A stretch of 64,000 nucleotides of DNA, taken from contig CAVVIT010000006.1 of the NCBI GenBank assembly GCA_963748405.1, forward strand, positions 744,001 to 808,000. The letters are read 5' to 3'. A program made the translations under genes and the position numbers. This stretch comes from Fen-1273 sp963748405. GTDB taxonomy: Bacteria; Bacteroidota; Ignavibacteria; UBA10030; UBA6906. The notes under the pieces were generated by a model. That model saw nothing but the letters and a program-made list of their open reading frames with translations, was not told the origin of the DNA and did not search any database. Shown piece after piece: positions 52,157-60,908 of the stretch (position 1 is the first letter of the stretch; every line of letters begins with the position of its first letter).

Positions 52157-52198
52157 GAAAACAACGGCCCCTCCCCCGGAACGGGCGGGAGAGGGGCC
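52157..52198 (-). terminator. Intrinsic terminator after the gene at 52233
   Basis: Stem GGCCCCTC/GAGGGGCC (52191-52198 with 52166-52173), extended inward by three more GC pairs past a bulged base. On the minus strand it is followed by GTTGTTTTC (52157-52165). Confidence 0.65.
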
Positions 52199-52232
52199 TG
52201 GCAATTCCTGTGAGGCTGTCCCGGCGAGGGTC

Positions 52233-52616
52233 TTACATCGGCTGCCCCACCCAGGCGTACGAGGTCTTCTCGAACTGGATCGCACCTTTCACGACGCGGT
52301 GTTCGCCTGCGTGCATGGGAGACACCTCGGCCCCTTCCCTCCGGTCGAACGCGAACTGGACCGTCGATCCCTCGGAGGAAGCGCTCGTGCATTCCACCGA
52401 TCCTTCGAATGTCATGACGTACACGCGGACTCCCGAAAGGATGTACTCTTTCCCCCCCGTCGCCTTGAAATCCGCGAGTTTCATATTACCGAGCGAACGA
52501 TCGTGTATCATCTTCGCGACGACCTGCTGCCCGTCGGTTGCCGAGGGACCGGCCAGGTACATTTTCGAAAACACGATGACCCCGAGAAGCGCGACGACGA
52601 TTGCGATTGTTCTCAT
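52233..52616 (-). CDS. Small membrane-anchored or exported protein, unknown function
   Basis: A 127-residue protein with an N-terminal hydrophobic anchor (IAIVVALLGVIVFSKMYLAG) and a short, mostly beta-like domain (GGKEYILSGVRVYVMTFEGSVECTSASSEGS, VQFAFDRREGAEV, GAIQFEKTSYAWVGQPM). There is one cysteine. It resembles no family I know. ATG 52616 has a GGGGGAA site. The 239 nt between it and the peptidase gene hold no ORF of substance. They do hold a perfect 12-nt palindrome TTCCCGCGGGAA (52747-52758) and a GTAGATTCTAC repeat; I found no good promoter. Confidence 0.6.
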   Translation of the reverse strand: MRTIAIVVALLGVIVFSKMYLAGPSATDGQQVVAKMIHDRSLGNMKLADFKATGGKEYILSGVRVYVMTFEGSVECTSASSEGSTVQFAFDRREGAEVSPMHAGEHRVVKGAIQFEKTSYAWVGQPM

Positions 52617-52855
52617 TGTTCCCCCCGTCCGAGTATGCTGTGTGAACTCTCTTTCATCCCCCATCGATCTTCTTCCGCACTGTTTCATCTGGCACTCATA
52701 TGAACAAACCCTGTACCAACGGGGGTATTGTCCTGGAATGCCCGAATTCCCGCGGGAAACGGGGCTTTTCGAGTTCTGAGCACGCCGGAGAGGGAAAAAT
52801 GACACCCCTATTCCGACTTCATTCGTAGATTCTACAATGGGCCGGAGGCGCCCGA

Positions 52856-55096
52856 TTACCGCATTCTCCCCCCGGGCATGCCTGCATTTTCGAAGAGCTT
52901 CTCCGGGAATTCCTTCCGGAGGAGATTGGCGTAGTAGAACCTGTACGACTCGTTCCTCAGATGTATCGCTTTTTTCCCTCCCCACCCGTGCCGCTCCCCG
53001 GGATAGGCCATGAACTCAAAATGCGCGTTCATGTCTTCCAGCGTGTCGATGAGCTGGAGGCTGTTCTGCATGTGCACGTTGTCGTCCATCGTCCCGTGAA
53101 CGATCCTGAGGAGGCCCCGGTACTTCCGGGCATACGTGAGCACCGAGGCGTCCCTGTAGCCTTCGGGATTCTCCGACGGAGTCCCCATGTAGCGCTCGAC
53201 GTAGTGCGTGTCGTACAACCGCCAGTCGGTGACGGAGAAGAGCGCGATCCCGTGCGTGAAGTAGTCCGCCCCTTCGGTGAGCGCAAGGCACGTGACGTAT
53301 CCCCCGTAGCTCCCGCCGGTGATGCATATGCGTGTGGAATCGACGAAGGATCTCCCCCGGAGCCATTTCACCGCCTCGCAGTAGTCGCGCATCTCCCACT
53401 TCCCGAGATTCCCGCGCATGAGCGCGACACCCTCCTTGCCGAAATGCCCGGAGCCCCTGTGGTCGACGGACATCTGTATCAGTCCCTCCTCCGCCAGCCA
53501 TTCCGGGGCGATCCCCCTCCAGCCGTCCGCAACGCTTTCGGAATTCGGACCGCCGTACACCGAGATGAGGACGGGGTACTTCTTTGACGGGTCGAAACGG
53601 GGAGGAAGCGTCCACACCGCCGGGAGATCATAACCGTCGGGCGTGGGAATGGCAAAGAGCTCCGTCTTTCCCCGCTCGAAGCCGTCGAACGCCTCTCCCC
53701 TGCTCACGCCGAGGCTCCGCACAAGCTTTCCGTCCCCCGTGCAGAGGTCCATCGACGGGGGGGTCGCAACGTTGGAATACGTCGTCACGAAATACCCGCC
53801 GCGGGGCGACACCCTGACGGTGTGCGTGAACGGGCCGGAGGTCAGGCGCTTCAGTCCGCTTCCGTCGAGGTTTACGCTGTAGAGATCCGTCCGCGTCGAC
53901 GCCTCCTTTTTCGCGGTGAAGAAGACCCGCCCGGCGCTGTCGTCCACTGCCTGGATCTCTGCGACCGTCCATTTTCCTTCCGTGAGACGCGCCTTCAGCG
54001 TTCCGTCAAATCCGTACAGGTAGAGGTGCATCCAGCCCTCCCTGTCCGACCGGATGATGAACCCGGAACCGATGAACCGCGCCGGCTCCAGCCATTCGAC
54101 CCACGACGCCTGGTGCTCACTGTACGTGATGCGCTTCCCCCCCTTCAGAGGGTCGACGGCATAGATCGAGAGCGAGTCCTGGCGGCGATTCATCCACTGG
54201 ACCCAGAACGACGATCCCCCCGGCGCCCAGAACGGGGGGCCGAAGTACTGATCCCCGTGCGCGTCGAAATCCGCCCAGACCACGCCTCCGCCGGTCACCG
54301 GAACGACGCCGATGCGGACTTCGGGGTTCCTGTCCCCCGCCTCGGGATAGCGGGTTTTCTCCAGTGATCCGTGCTGTCCCGTCGAGCTGAACAGGGGGAA
54401 CACGGGAACGTGCGAGTCGTCGAACCGGTAAAATGCGATGTGCGATCCGTCCGGTGACCACCAGAACGCCCGGTACCTGCTTGCGCGCCCGAGTATCTCT
54501 TCGTAGTAGAGCCACGACGCCCACCCGTTCGAGATGACGTCGCTCCCGTCGGTCGTGTACGCGTACTGTTTCCCGCTCCGCACGTCGATTGAGCAGAGGT
54601 TTCCCTCCTGCGTGAATGCGACATAGTTCCCGTCGGGAGAAAACGTGGGGTTCTTCCGCTCCGCGGGGGATTCCGTCAGGCGGCGGACCTGTTTCGCTTT
54701 CGTGTCGAGGAGGAAGAAGTTTCCGTCCCTGACGTAGAGCATCCGCGTGAACGAGTCATCGCTCGCCGCGGGACTGCCCGGCTCGATCCCCTCCCCGAGG
54801 ATCGCACGATAGCTCTCCAGGTCGTGATAGGGTTCCCTCTTCCCCGTGGCGGCTTCGACGAGAAACGATCCGCCGCGGCGCGAAGGCCCCCCCCCTGCGG
54901 CGGTCTCCACGTAATGGGCATCGTCCGTCCACCCCGTGACAAGGGGGAGCATCGACGTCAGACGGGGTTCTCCGTTTTTGAATATCTGGTCGAACGTGAG
55001 GAGTTTCTTTTCCTGTGCGCCCGCGGGCAGGGCAAGCGACAGGGCGACGACAGCTCCGGCAAGAAGCCGGAGCGGTTGACCGTCGTGGCGGCTCAT
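52856..55096 (-). CDS. S9B prolyl oligopeptidase (dipeptidyl peptidase IV-like)
   Basis: A secreted serine peptidase of 746 residues that releases X-Pro dipeptides. A signal peptide ends ALPAGAQE. A beta-propeller domain (about 60-480) has FWWSPDGSHIAFYRFDDSHVP, and the double-Glu segment is ASWLYYEEILGRASRYRAFWW. The alpha/beta hydrolase domain has VYGGPNSESVADGW, the nucleophile box ITGGSYGGYVT (Ser about 596), acid in HGTMDDNVH and histidine in GERHGWGGK. The triad is complete. Such enzymes digest peptides in the periplasm. ATG 55096 has GGAG upstream; 40 nt separate it from the barrel gene. Confidence 0.93.
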   Translation of the reverse strand: MSRHDGQPLRLLAGAVVALSLALPAGAQEKKLLTFDQIFKNGEPRLTSMLPLVTGWTDDAHYVETAAGGGPSRRGGSFLVEAATGKREPYHDLESYRAILGEGIEPGSPAASDDSFTRMLYVRDGNFFLLDTKAKQVRRLTESPAERKNPTFSPDGNYVAFTQEGNLCSIDVRSGKQYAYTTDGSDVISNGWASWLYYEEILGRASRYRAFWWSPDGSHIAFYRFDDSHVPVFPLFSSTGQHGSLEKTRYPEAGDRNPEVRIGVVPVTGGGVVWADFDAHGDQYFGPPFWAPGGSSFWVQWMNRRQDSLSIYAVDPLKGGKRITYSEHQASWVEWLEPARFIGSGFIIRSDREGWMHLYLYGFDGTLKARLTEGKWTVAEIQAVDDSAGRVFFTAKKEASTRTDLYSVNLDGSGLKRLTSGPFTHTVRVSPRGGYFVTTYSNVATPPSMDLCTGDGKLVRSLGVSRGEAFDGFERGKTELFAIPTPDGYDLPAVWTLPPRFDPSKKYPVLISVYGGPNSESVADGWRGIAPEWLAEEGLIQMSVDHRGSGHFGKEGVALMRGNLGKWEMRDYCEAVKWLRGRSFVDSTRICITGGSYGGYVTCLALTEGADYFTHGIALFSVTDWRLYDTHYVERYMGTPSENPEGYRDASVLTYARKYRGLLRIVHGTMDDNVHMQNSLQLIDTLEDMNAHFEFMAYPGERHGWGGKKAIHLRNESYRFYYANLLRKEFPEKLFENAGMPGGRMR

Positions 55097-55136
55097 GCGG
55101 TCTCCTTCGTTTGTGAGAATGCGGATGGACGGGACG

Positions 55137-55754
55137 TCAGGGAAGGACGCTTGGATAGAACATGCAACGGAGCGCCGCACCGGCCGTGCGGAGAGTGAAC
55201 GGTTCGAAACCCGCGGCCTGTGACGCATCCCCCGTCGGATCGTGGAAGCGGATGATGCTCAACGAGGCTCCTCCCCGGAGGGAGAGGTATCGGGAGAAGT
55301 CCCACTCAATCCCCGCCTCGAAGTTCCCCCCCCCGCCGTTGTAGCCGTCCCCCCCGTTCAGCGTGTACAGGCCGTAACCGGCAGATCCGTAGGGGCGCAG
55401 CGCGCCCCCCCTTGTGAAGAAGTATGTCGCCTCGAGAGCCGCTCCTCCCAGGGGGAGCCATCCGGCGACCGGCTTCTCGGACGGGATCATCTCCCTCCCC
55501 GTGTACACGACAAGCGCAAGCTGGAACGCGGAGGAAAAATTGAGCCCGAACCCGAGCGAAATGGAATACCCGCCGTCCGCGTATGAATTCGGCGACGTGA
55601 AATGCGGCGCAGCCTGAGCGAGAACCAGGAGAGAAAAACCCCGGGAAGTGTCGTCCCCGGAGACAGCCCCGGCGGACGTCCGGGCAAGGCAGTACGAGGG
55701 GACGGCGAGGAATATGATCAGGAGCGGCGTCAGGGCCGGGTGATTTCGCCTCAT
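55137..55754 (-). CDS. Outer-membrane beta-barrel protein, unknown function
   Basis: A 205-residue protein with a signal peptide ending near YCLART and an alternating pattern of eight or so amphipathic strands rich in Gly, Tyr and Phe (SISLGFGLNFSSAFQLALVVYTG, GGAALEATYFFTRGGALRPYGSAGYGLY). There is a Gly/Asn-rich loop (GDGYNGGGGNFEAG). It has no enzymatic motif. The C-terminus (FYPSVLP) lacks the usual terminal Phe but has aromatics at the right spacing. It starts 4 nt inside the end of the DUF2279 gene (ATGA). Confidence 0.65.
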   Translation of the reverse strand: MRRNHPALTPLLIIFLAVPSYCLARTSAGAVSGDDTSRGFSLLVLAQAAPHFTSPNSYADGGYSISLGFGLNFSSAFQLALVVYTGREMIPSEKPVAGWLPLGGAALEATYFFTRGGALRPYGSAGYGLYTLNGGDGYNGGGGNFEAGIEWDFSRYLSLRGGASLSIIRFHDPTGDASQAAGFEPFTLRTAGAALRCMFYPSVLP

Positions 55755-56629
55755 GGATAGAAGACTCCAAAGACGACGCGTTTGCCGTCGAGCCTGATCC
55801 CCGGAGAGGGAAAGTGGATGTAGTCCAGGAGCGTGAACAAGGCGCGGAGAAAGTCGCTCTCCGTCGCGATTTTCGATAAATTGTAGTCGATCGCGAGCGT
55901 CGCCTGGCGCCTTCCCCCCCCCGATTCATCGAGGTTTCTCGCGCCCACCCCGAATGCGAGACCGAGCCACGACGGGAGAGCGTCCGAGGCCTCTTTTCCC
56001 ATCATGAAATGGGGGTCGACCGCGAGCCACACGGTCGTCCCCTGGTAGTCGTCGAGGAACGCCTTCCCCTGTCCGGAGGCGAGCTCGCTCCTGTAGATCG
56101 GGCTCGGCCAGTAACTGTATTTCAGCGCGAAGTTCCGCAGGACGGGAAACGTCCACTGTGCCAGGGGGATCGTGGCTCCGATGATGTTGAAGAACGCGTC
56201 CCCGGGACTGAACCCGTACACCCTGTGAAACCCGTCCTCCACTTCGACATACATCTGGTAGGAGAGGCCGATCGCGGAACCGTAGAACGTGCTCGTATGC
56301 TCGCTGAAACCGCTCCACTGGAGCATGTAGTTAAACGTCCTCGAAAGGATGTACCCGGCGTACATGTGACCGAGCTTGTCCACGTTCAGTGCGTAGACCC
56401 AGTCGTTCTCGAATCGGAACGGGGCCCTCGCACCCTGCCACCAGGCCCTCTGCTGGTAGATGTGGACCGGGATCACTGTGCCCAGTGTAACCCCTGAAAC
56501 GACCGCGAGCCGGACCGGCTTCACGTCGGAGGTGTCCTGCGCATGCGACGGGGCCGCAAGAATGGCGGCCGAGAGGACGACCGCGATGAGCAGTGCCGGG
56601 CGTGGAGAAGGGGTTGGCTTAGACGTCAT
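55751..56629 (-). CDS. DUF2279-family secreted protein
   Basis: A 292-residue exported protein with a signal peptide ending APSHAQD, then the DUF2279 (YfiM-like) body: VYALNVDKLGHMYAGYILSRTFNYML, GSAIGLSYQMYVEVEDGFHRVYGFSPGDAFFNIIGA, and a C-terminal domain of barrel-like strands (AIDYNLSKIATESDFLRALFTLLDYIHFPSPGIRL). Function of the family is unknown; envelope location is likely. ATG 56629 has no ribosome site, and a predicted promoter puts the transcript start only 1-3 nt before it. Confidence 0.78.
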   Translation of the reverse strand: MTSKPTPSPRPALLIAVVLSAAILAAPSHAQDTSDVKPVRLAVVSGVTLGTVIPVHIYQQRAWWQGARAPFRFENDWVYALNVDKLGHMYAGYILSRTFNYMLQWSGFSEHTSTFYGSAIGLSYQMYVEVEDGFHRVYGFSPGDAFFNIIGATIPLAQWTFPVLRNFALKYSYWPSPIYRSELASGQGKAFLDDYQGTTVWLAVDPHFMMGKEASDALPSWLGLAFGVGARNLDESGGGRRQATLAIDYNLSKIATESDFLRALFTLLDYIHFPSPGIRLDGKRVVFGVFYP

Positions 56630-56637
56630 GGCCGAAC

Positions 56638-56666
56638 AATGTAACATTTCAGGGCGCTCCAGTCAA
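56638..56666 (-). promoter_or_regulatory. Promoter of the DUF2279 operon (TTGACT-N17-TACATT)
   Basis: Minus-strand -35 TTGACT (56661-56666), 17-nt spacer, -10 TACATT (56638-56643); predicted start near 56631 against an ATG at 56629, so the transcript would be leaderless. Confidence 0.5.
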
Positions 56667-56730
56667 ATCGCTCGAGTGCGCACGCTGTCACCTTTCTCCG
56701 CCAATATACTTTTTTTTGAAGAAACTACAC

Positions 56731-56768
56731 CGGGACGCACGCTGCAGACGATGAACGTGCGCGTCCCG
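56731..56768. other. Unexplained 11-bp hairpin in a divergent intergenic region
   Basis: An inverted repeat pairs GCACG with CGTGC and CGGGAC with GTCCCG, separated by a 2-nt bulge, with a 14-nt loop. It lies in the 270-nt gap between the divergent genes at 56629 and 56900, next to a run of eight T. It is not followed by U on either strand within a useful distance, so it is not a clear terminator. It could be a protein-binding site or a structured RNA. Confidence 0.4.
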
Positions 56769-56859
56769 CGTTCTGCCCTTCGTGCGTAAGACGTTCAGCC
56801 TGAGGACGCTACGGCAACTGTGTCACACCTCACTTCCGCGTATCCGTGCGGCATGAGAT

Positions 56860-56889
56860 TTGACATTGAAGGGGCGCAGAGAATACAGG
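56860..56889 (+). promoter_or_regulatory. Possible promoter of the lipoprotein gene at 56900 (TTGACA-N18-TACAGG)
   Basis: A perfect TTGACA -35 (56860-56865) with an 18-nt spacer to a poor -10 TACAGG (56884-56889). The -10 does not match the TAnnTT pattern, so this may be weak or need an activator. Confidence 0.3.
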
Positions 56890-56899
56890 GGGCGGCGAA

Positions 56900-58966
56900 A
56901 TGAGAATGGTCATGATCAGGCACAGGTCACACGGAGCGGCGGCATGTCTGTTCGTTCTCGCGATGACGTCGTTCAATTGCATGAACAAGCCGCTGGCCCC
57001 CGTGGCGCCGACGTGGGAGACGCAGATGACCGCCCCCGTGTCCGTGAAATCCTACACGCTGGCCGACCTTGTCGGGAAGGACTCCAGCCTGATCAGCATC
57101 GCCCCCGGGGGGACGCAGCTCGTCTACGCGACGACGTTCCAGGCGGACCCCGCGTACGTCGGAGACCTTGTCAGTCTCTCCCCCGTGTCCGCATCGTCGC
57201 AGGTCCAGCTCGGCGTGTTTTCCATCCCGGGGACGACCTATGCGCTCCCCGTCGAGTTTCCGCCGGCGTTCCCGAAGGGAACGACGACGTGGATACCTCC
57301 GGGGACATTTCCGATCCCTGCGCTCCAGGGAGCCCTCCCGGGGCTCGATTCGGTGAGTTTCCAGAGCGGGACGGTCGAACTTCACTTGAGGAACAATCTC
57401 CCGGTCGACGTGACCGTTCTTTCCCCGGTCACGCTCAGGGATGCGGGGGGAAACGCCTGCGGGACGTTCGATTTCACCACGCAGGGCCCGGTCAAATCCG
57501 GGACCGAGTCCGTCGCCTCGATGAACCTTGCGGGGGTGTTCCTGACGCACGTCGTCTCGCTGGACGGCGTCTCGCTCTCCGAGCAGGGAAGCGGTTCTCC
57601 GGTTCCGGTCCCGTCGGACAGCCTCATGGTGGCCGTTCTCGTCGCGAAGCAGTGCGTGGTCCGCAGCGCCATCGTCACCTCGCTCCCTCCCCAGGTCGCC
57701 GCGAGCAACGTGACCCGGTCGCTCGCTCTCAGCGACTCGAACCTGGTGAAGGACCTCGCCGTGAAGTCGGGAACGATCACGGTGCATTTCCAGAGCAGTC
57801 TTCCCGTCAACGCGTCATTCCGGTACTCGATAGCCCAGCTCCTGACTCCTTCCGGGAGCGTTTACACCGACAGCGTCTCGCTTCCCGCCCGGGGAACGTT
57901 TGACAGGACGTTCGCACTCGGGGGATACAGGCTCCATTCACCGGACGACAACTACATCTCCGCGCTGGACGTCACGGCAAGCATCTCGCTCACGCAGGTG
58001 AGCGGCGGGGGACAGGTAAAGGTCCAGGAAAGCGACAACATCGCGTTCGCCGTGACGACCTCGTCGATCGTTGCGGACAGCGTCACGGGAGTCATGAAAC
58101 CCACCTGGGTGAACGTCAACGCGGTCCTCCCGGTGAAGCTGGGCGACCTGACGAAAAAATTCAGGGGACAGGTGAATATTCCGGCGGCCAATCTCCGGAT
58201 CCTGCCGCAGTCCACGATACGGTTTCCGCTCGAACTCAACCTGAGGCTTGAAGCCGAGAGCAACCGCGGACAGCTCCTTTCCGAAATGGACGTTCCCCGG
58301 ACGATGACGACCACGGGTGCAATGCCGCCGATTGATTTCGTGCCGGGCGACGTCGGGAGGTTTCTCTCGTCCATCACCGGGCAGCTCCCCGATTCGCTCC
58401 GCGTGCGGGGCAACGTCCTGGTAAACCCCGCCTACGACCGTTCGTCGCCGCAGACCGTCGGCAGCACGAGCTGGTTCGGCGGCCAGGTGCAGGTGTCCTT
58501 CCCGCTCACGTGCTCGCTTGCGGGGGGACAGTTCGCCGACACTGCGCAGATCGGGGACACTTCGGGGACGGGGCAGGGCCATACGATCGTCCCGGCAAAG
58601 ACCGCCGGAGAGATCAACACGATCAGGCTCCACGTGGTCATCGACAACGCAATTCCCCTCCGCGTCGCCATGAAGCTCCGCCTTCTTGACAGGAGCGGCC
58701 GGCTCCTGCTGACGCTCCCCCAGAGCGCGGGAGATTCGATTACCGTCCCCGCTCCCGCCGCCCCGGGAGGCGTCGTGGTGTCGCCGGCCCACGCCGAGAG
58801 GATCGTGCAGCTTGCCGGCACTGAAGTCCAGCAGTTTAACGGCGCCTCGGCGATCGCGTACGATCTGGGCGTCGCGACGTCGGGTACGGGCGCCGTCCAA
58901 TTCGAATCGACGCAGGCGATCAGCGTCCGTGTCTGGGCGGAATTTTCGTACCAGGTGAACAAATGA
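56900..58966 (+). CDS. Large secreted lipoprotein-like protein, unknown function
   Basis: A 688-residue exported protein. The signal region (CLFVLAMTSFNC) ends in a lipobox-like Cys. The mature protein is rich in Ser, Thr, Val and Leu with many short beta strands (SGTVELHLRNNLPVDVTVLSPVTLRD, SGTITVHFQSSLPVNASF). These look like repeated domains at about 140-190 and 275-320, with a third, longer domain at 430-640. Repeat units with NNLPV/SSLPV and LDVTASISL suggest an immunoglobulin-like stack. I do not recognise the family. It overlaps the next gene by 4 nt (ATGA), so the pair is co-produced. An outer-surface role is likely. Confidence 0.65.
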   Translation: MRMVMIRHRSHGAAACLFVLAMTSFNCMNKPLAPVAPTWETQMTAPVSVKSYTLADLVGKDSSLISIAPGGTQLVYATTFQADPAYVGDLVSLSPVSASSQVQLGVFSIPGTTYALPVEFPPAFPKGTTTWIPPGTFPIPALQGALPGLDSVSFQSGTVELHLRNNLPVDVTVLSPVTLRDAGGNACGTFDFTTQGPVKSGTESVASMNLAGVFLTHVVSLDGVSLSEQGSGSPVPVPSDSLMVAVLVAKQCVVRSAIVTSLPPQVAASNVTRSLALSDSNLVKDLAVKSGTITVHFQSSLPVNASFRYSIAQLLTPSGSVYTDSVSLPARGTFDRTFALGGYRLHSPDDNYISALDVTASISLTQVSGGGQVKVQESDNIAFAVTTSSIVADSVTGVMKPTWVNVNAVLPVKLGDLTKKFRGQVNIPAANLRILPQSTIRFPLELNLRLEAESNRGQLLSEMDVPRTMTTTGAMPPIDFVPGDVGRFLSSITGQLPDSLRVRGNVLVNPAYDRSSPQTVGSTSWFGGQVQVSFPLTCSLAGGQFADTAQIGDTSGTGQGHTIVPAKTAGEINTIRLHVVIDNAIPLRVAMKLRLLDRSGRLLLTLPQSAGDSITVPAPAAPGGVVVSPAHAERIVQLAGTEVQQFNGASAIAYDLGVATSGTGAVQFESTQAISVRVWAEFSYQVNK

Positions 58967-60339
58967 GGACCGGAATCCGCTGTTTCGCCGCGGGCGTCCT
59001 CGCCGTACTGTCCGCCGCCCCCGGTGCCGTCGCAGGCGATCAGACGAACGTCCGCGGGCTCGGCATGGCCCGGTCGTCCGTCGCCGCCTCGCGCGGGCTG
59101 GACGCGGTCGGGATCAACCCCGCGAATCTCGCGCTGGACGATGATGCGACCGTGACGCTCAGTCTTCTTCCTCTCGGCATCGGGGTGGGGAGCGATTTCC
59201 TCACGTACGGGCTCTACAACAGGTTCTTCACCGGCGTCGACTCTCCGACGGGGCGCGTCGCACGCGACCTCTCCGAATCCGACAAGCAGCAGCTCCTGGA
59301 CGCCTTCCCCGGGGGGACGGGCCGGATTGACGCTTCGGGAGAGGTCCGCCCGATCGGGCTGGCGATACGTTTCGGTCACTTCGCGACGTTCGCTCTCACG
59401 GCCACAGAACGCATCGCGGGAACGGCGGTGATCCCGGCGTCGTACGCGAGGTTCCTCCTGGAGGGAGTGACTCCCGGCTCGTCGTATGATTTCAGCGGTG
59501 CGCGCGGTGCGGCTGCGTGGACGCGCGAATACGCCCTGTCCGCAGGGTTCGGTCTCCCGGACGTCCCCTGGTGGAGAAGCTGGTCGGGGGGGATCTCCCT
59601 GAAACTCGTGCACGGGTTTGCCTACGCGTCGGTGACGAGGGACGACACGTGGCTCGCCGCGGGGACCGGCGGGGCGCTTGATGCGAACATCGACATCGCC
59701 GGAAGAAGCGCGCACGCCGACTTCCGCAACTCGCCGCTGCCGGCTCCCGCCGGCAGCGGCATCGGCGTTGACGCCGGGCTTTCCGGAACGCTCAACGATT
59801 TCCTGATCGCCGGGATCAGCGTCACCGACATCGGATCGCTCCGCTGGGACGGGGGAGTGCGCGAGCTGTACGGTACGGGGCGCATGCACCTCGACAACCC
59901 GATGGACGGCGCACAGCGTGATTCGCTGGAGCATGCCGTCACGGGAAGCACGCGGGAAGGTCAACCCTTCACCGTGGGACTCCCGACGACGCTCCGTCTC
60001 GGTCTCCAGGCGGAGATCGGGAACATCGGCTGGGTGAAGCGGATCCTGTACGGGGAAATGACCGCCGAGTGCGACTTCGAGCAGGGGTTTTCGGATTACC
60101 CGGGATCGAGCAGGATCGGCCGTCTTTCGATGGGACTCGAATACCGGCCCTGGAAGTTCCTTCCCCTGCGCACGGGAATCGCCGTCGGCGGGGAGGACCG
60201 GTTCAATTTCGCGCTGGGGTTCGGGCTCAGGCTCTGGGTGGTGCAGCTCGACCTTGCGTGCGAAAACGTCGGCTGGATCTTCTCGCACGACACGTTCTCC
60301 CGCGCTTCCGTCGGCGCAGGCCTGACACTGAAAATGTAA
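58963..60339 (+). CDS. DUF5723-like outer-membrane beta-barrel protein
   Basis: A 458-residue protein with a signal peptide ending SAAPGAVAGD, then TNVRGLGMARSSVAASRGLDAVGINPANLAL. That NPANL opening is typical of FadL/PorV- and DUF5723-like barrels of the FCB group. Strand-rich segments continue to the end (FALGFGLRLWVVQLDLACENVG, ASVGAGLTLKM). Such barrels may carry hydrophobic solutes or anchor surface lipoproteins. It is coupled to the lipoprotein gene at 56900, suggesting a lipoprotein-barrel pair. Confidence 0.75.
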   Translation: MRTGIRCFAAGVLAVLSAAPGAVAGDQTNVRGLGMARSSVAASRGLDAVGINPANLALDDDATVTLSLLPLGIGVGSDFLTYGLYNRFFTGVDSPTGRVARDLSESDKQQLLDAFPGGTGRIDASGEVRPIGLAIRFGHFATFALTATERIAGTAVIPASYARFLLEGVTPGSSYDFSGARGAAAWTREYALSAGFGLPDVPWWRSWSGGISLKLVHGFAYASVTRDDTWLAAGTGGALDANIDIAGRSAHADFRNSPLPAPAGSGIGVDAGLSGTLNDFLIAGISVTDIGSLRWDGGVRELYGTGRMHLDNPMDGAQRDSLEHAVTGSTREGQPFTVGLPTTLRLGLQAEIGNIGWVKRILYGEMTAECDFEQGFSDYPGSSRIGRLSMGLEYRPWKFLPLRTGIAVGGEDRFNFALGFGLRLWVVQLDLACENVGWIFSHDTFSRASVGAGLTLKM

Positions 60340-60440
60340 CGCGCATCGCCGGGCCCGCGGAAAAGCAAACGGGCCCCCCTGCTCACAACGTCATGGCTGC
60401 ATTCGTCCAGGTGGACGAAGAGCCGTCATCCGGAGAATGC

Positions 60441-60863
60441 ATGAAGATACTCATCGTCGAAGATGACTACACGAGCAGGATCGTCCTCCTGCGGCTCCTC
60501 CTCCCGTTCGGAGAGACGCAGGTCGCCGTGAACGGCACGGAGGCCGTGGCCCTGTTCGCCTCGGCCATCCAGGCGGGCGCCCCCTTTGGTCTCGTGTGTC
60601 TTGACATCATGCTCCCCGGTATGGACGGGCAGTCGGTCCTTCGCGAGTTGCGTGCGCTGGAATCCGCCGACCCGTCTCCGCAGAAGGTCCCCTCGCGCGT
60701 CGTGATGACGACCGCGTTGAATGACCGGGGGAACGTCGTTGCAGCGATCAGGAACTGCGACGCCTACCTCGTGAAGCCCGTCGACAGGACCAAGCTCATG
60801 GCCTGTCTGAAGGAATTCGGATTCGCCGCGCCCGCATCCCCCCCCAGGGTGAGATCCATTTGA
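60441..60863 (+). CDS. Response regulator with only a receiver domain (CheY-like)
   Basis: A 140-residue protein with the receiver fold and no output domain. It has the acidic pair in KILIVEDDYTSR, the phospho-acceptor in VCLDIMLPGMDGQSV, the Thr/Ser position in VVMTTA, and the lysine in AYLVKPVD. It may act on another kinase or on a motility or secretion complex. ATG 60441 follows GGAGA. It ends just before a promoter-terminator unit. The upstream gap (60340-60440) contains a GGGCCC inverted repeat. Its cognate kinase may be the hybrid kinase at 40576 or lie outside the window. Confidence 0.9.
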   Translation: MKILIVEDDYTSRIVLLRLLLPFGETQVAVNGTEAVALFASAIQAGAPFGLVCLDIMLPGMDGQSVLRELRALESADPSPQKVPSRVVMTTALNDRGNVVAAIRNCDAYLVKPVDRTKLMACLKEFGFAAPASPPRVRSI

Positions 60864-60888
60864 TTTTGGCGTCCGCCTCACCTATCTT
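60860..60888 (+). promoter_or_regulatory. Promoter before the glycyl-radical operon (TTGATT-N17-TATCTT)
   Basis: Plus-strand -35 TTGATT (60860-60865), 17-nt spacer, -10 TATCTT (60883-60888). The start is expected near 60895, 14 nt before the terminator hairpin at 60909. A short RNA of about 60 nt, or a leader controlled by attenuation, would result. Confidence 0.45.
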
Positions 60889-60908
60889 GATCACATCAGC
60901 TCTTTCAC

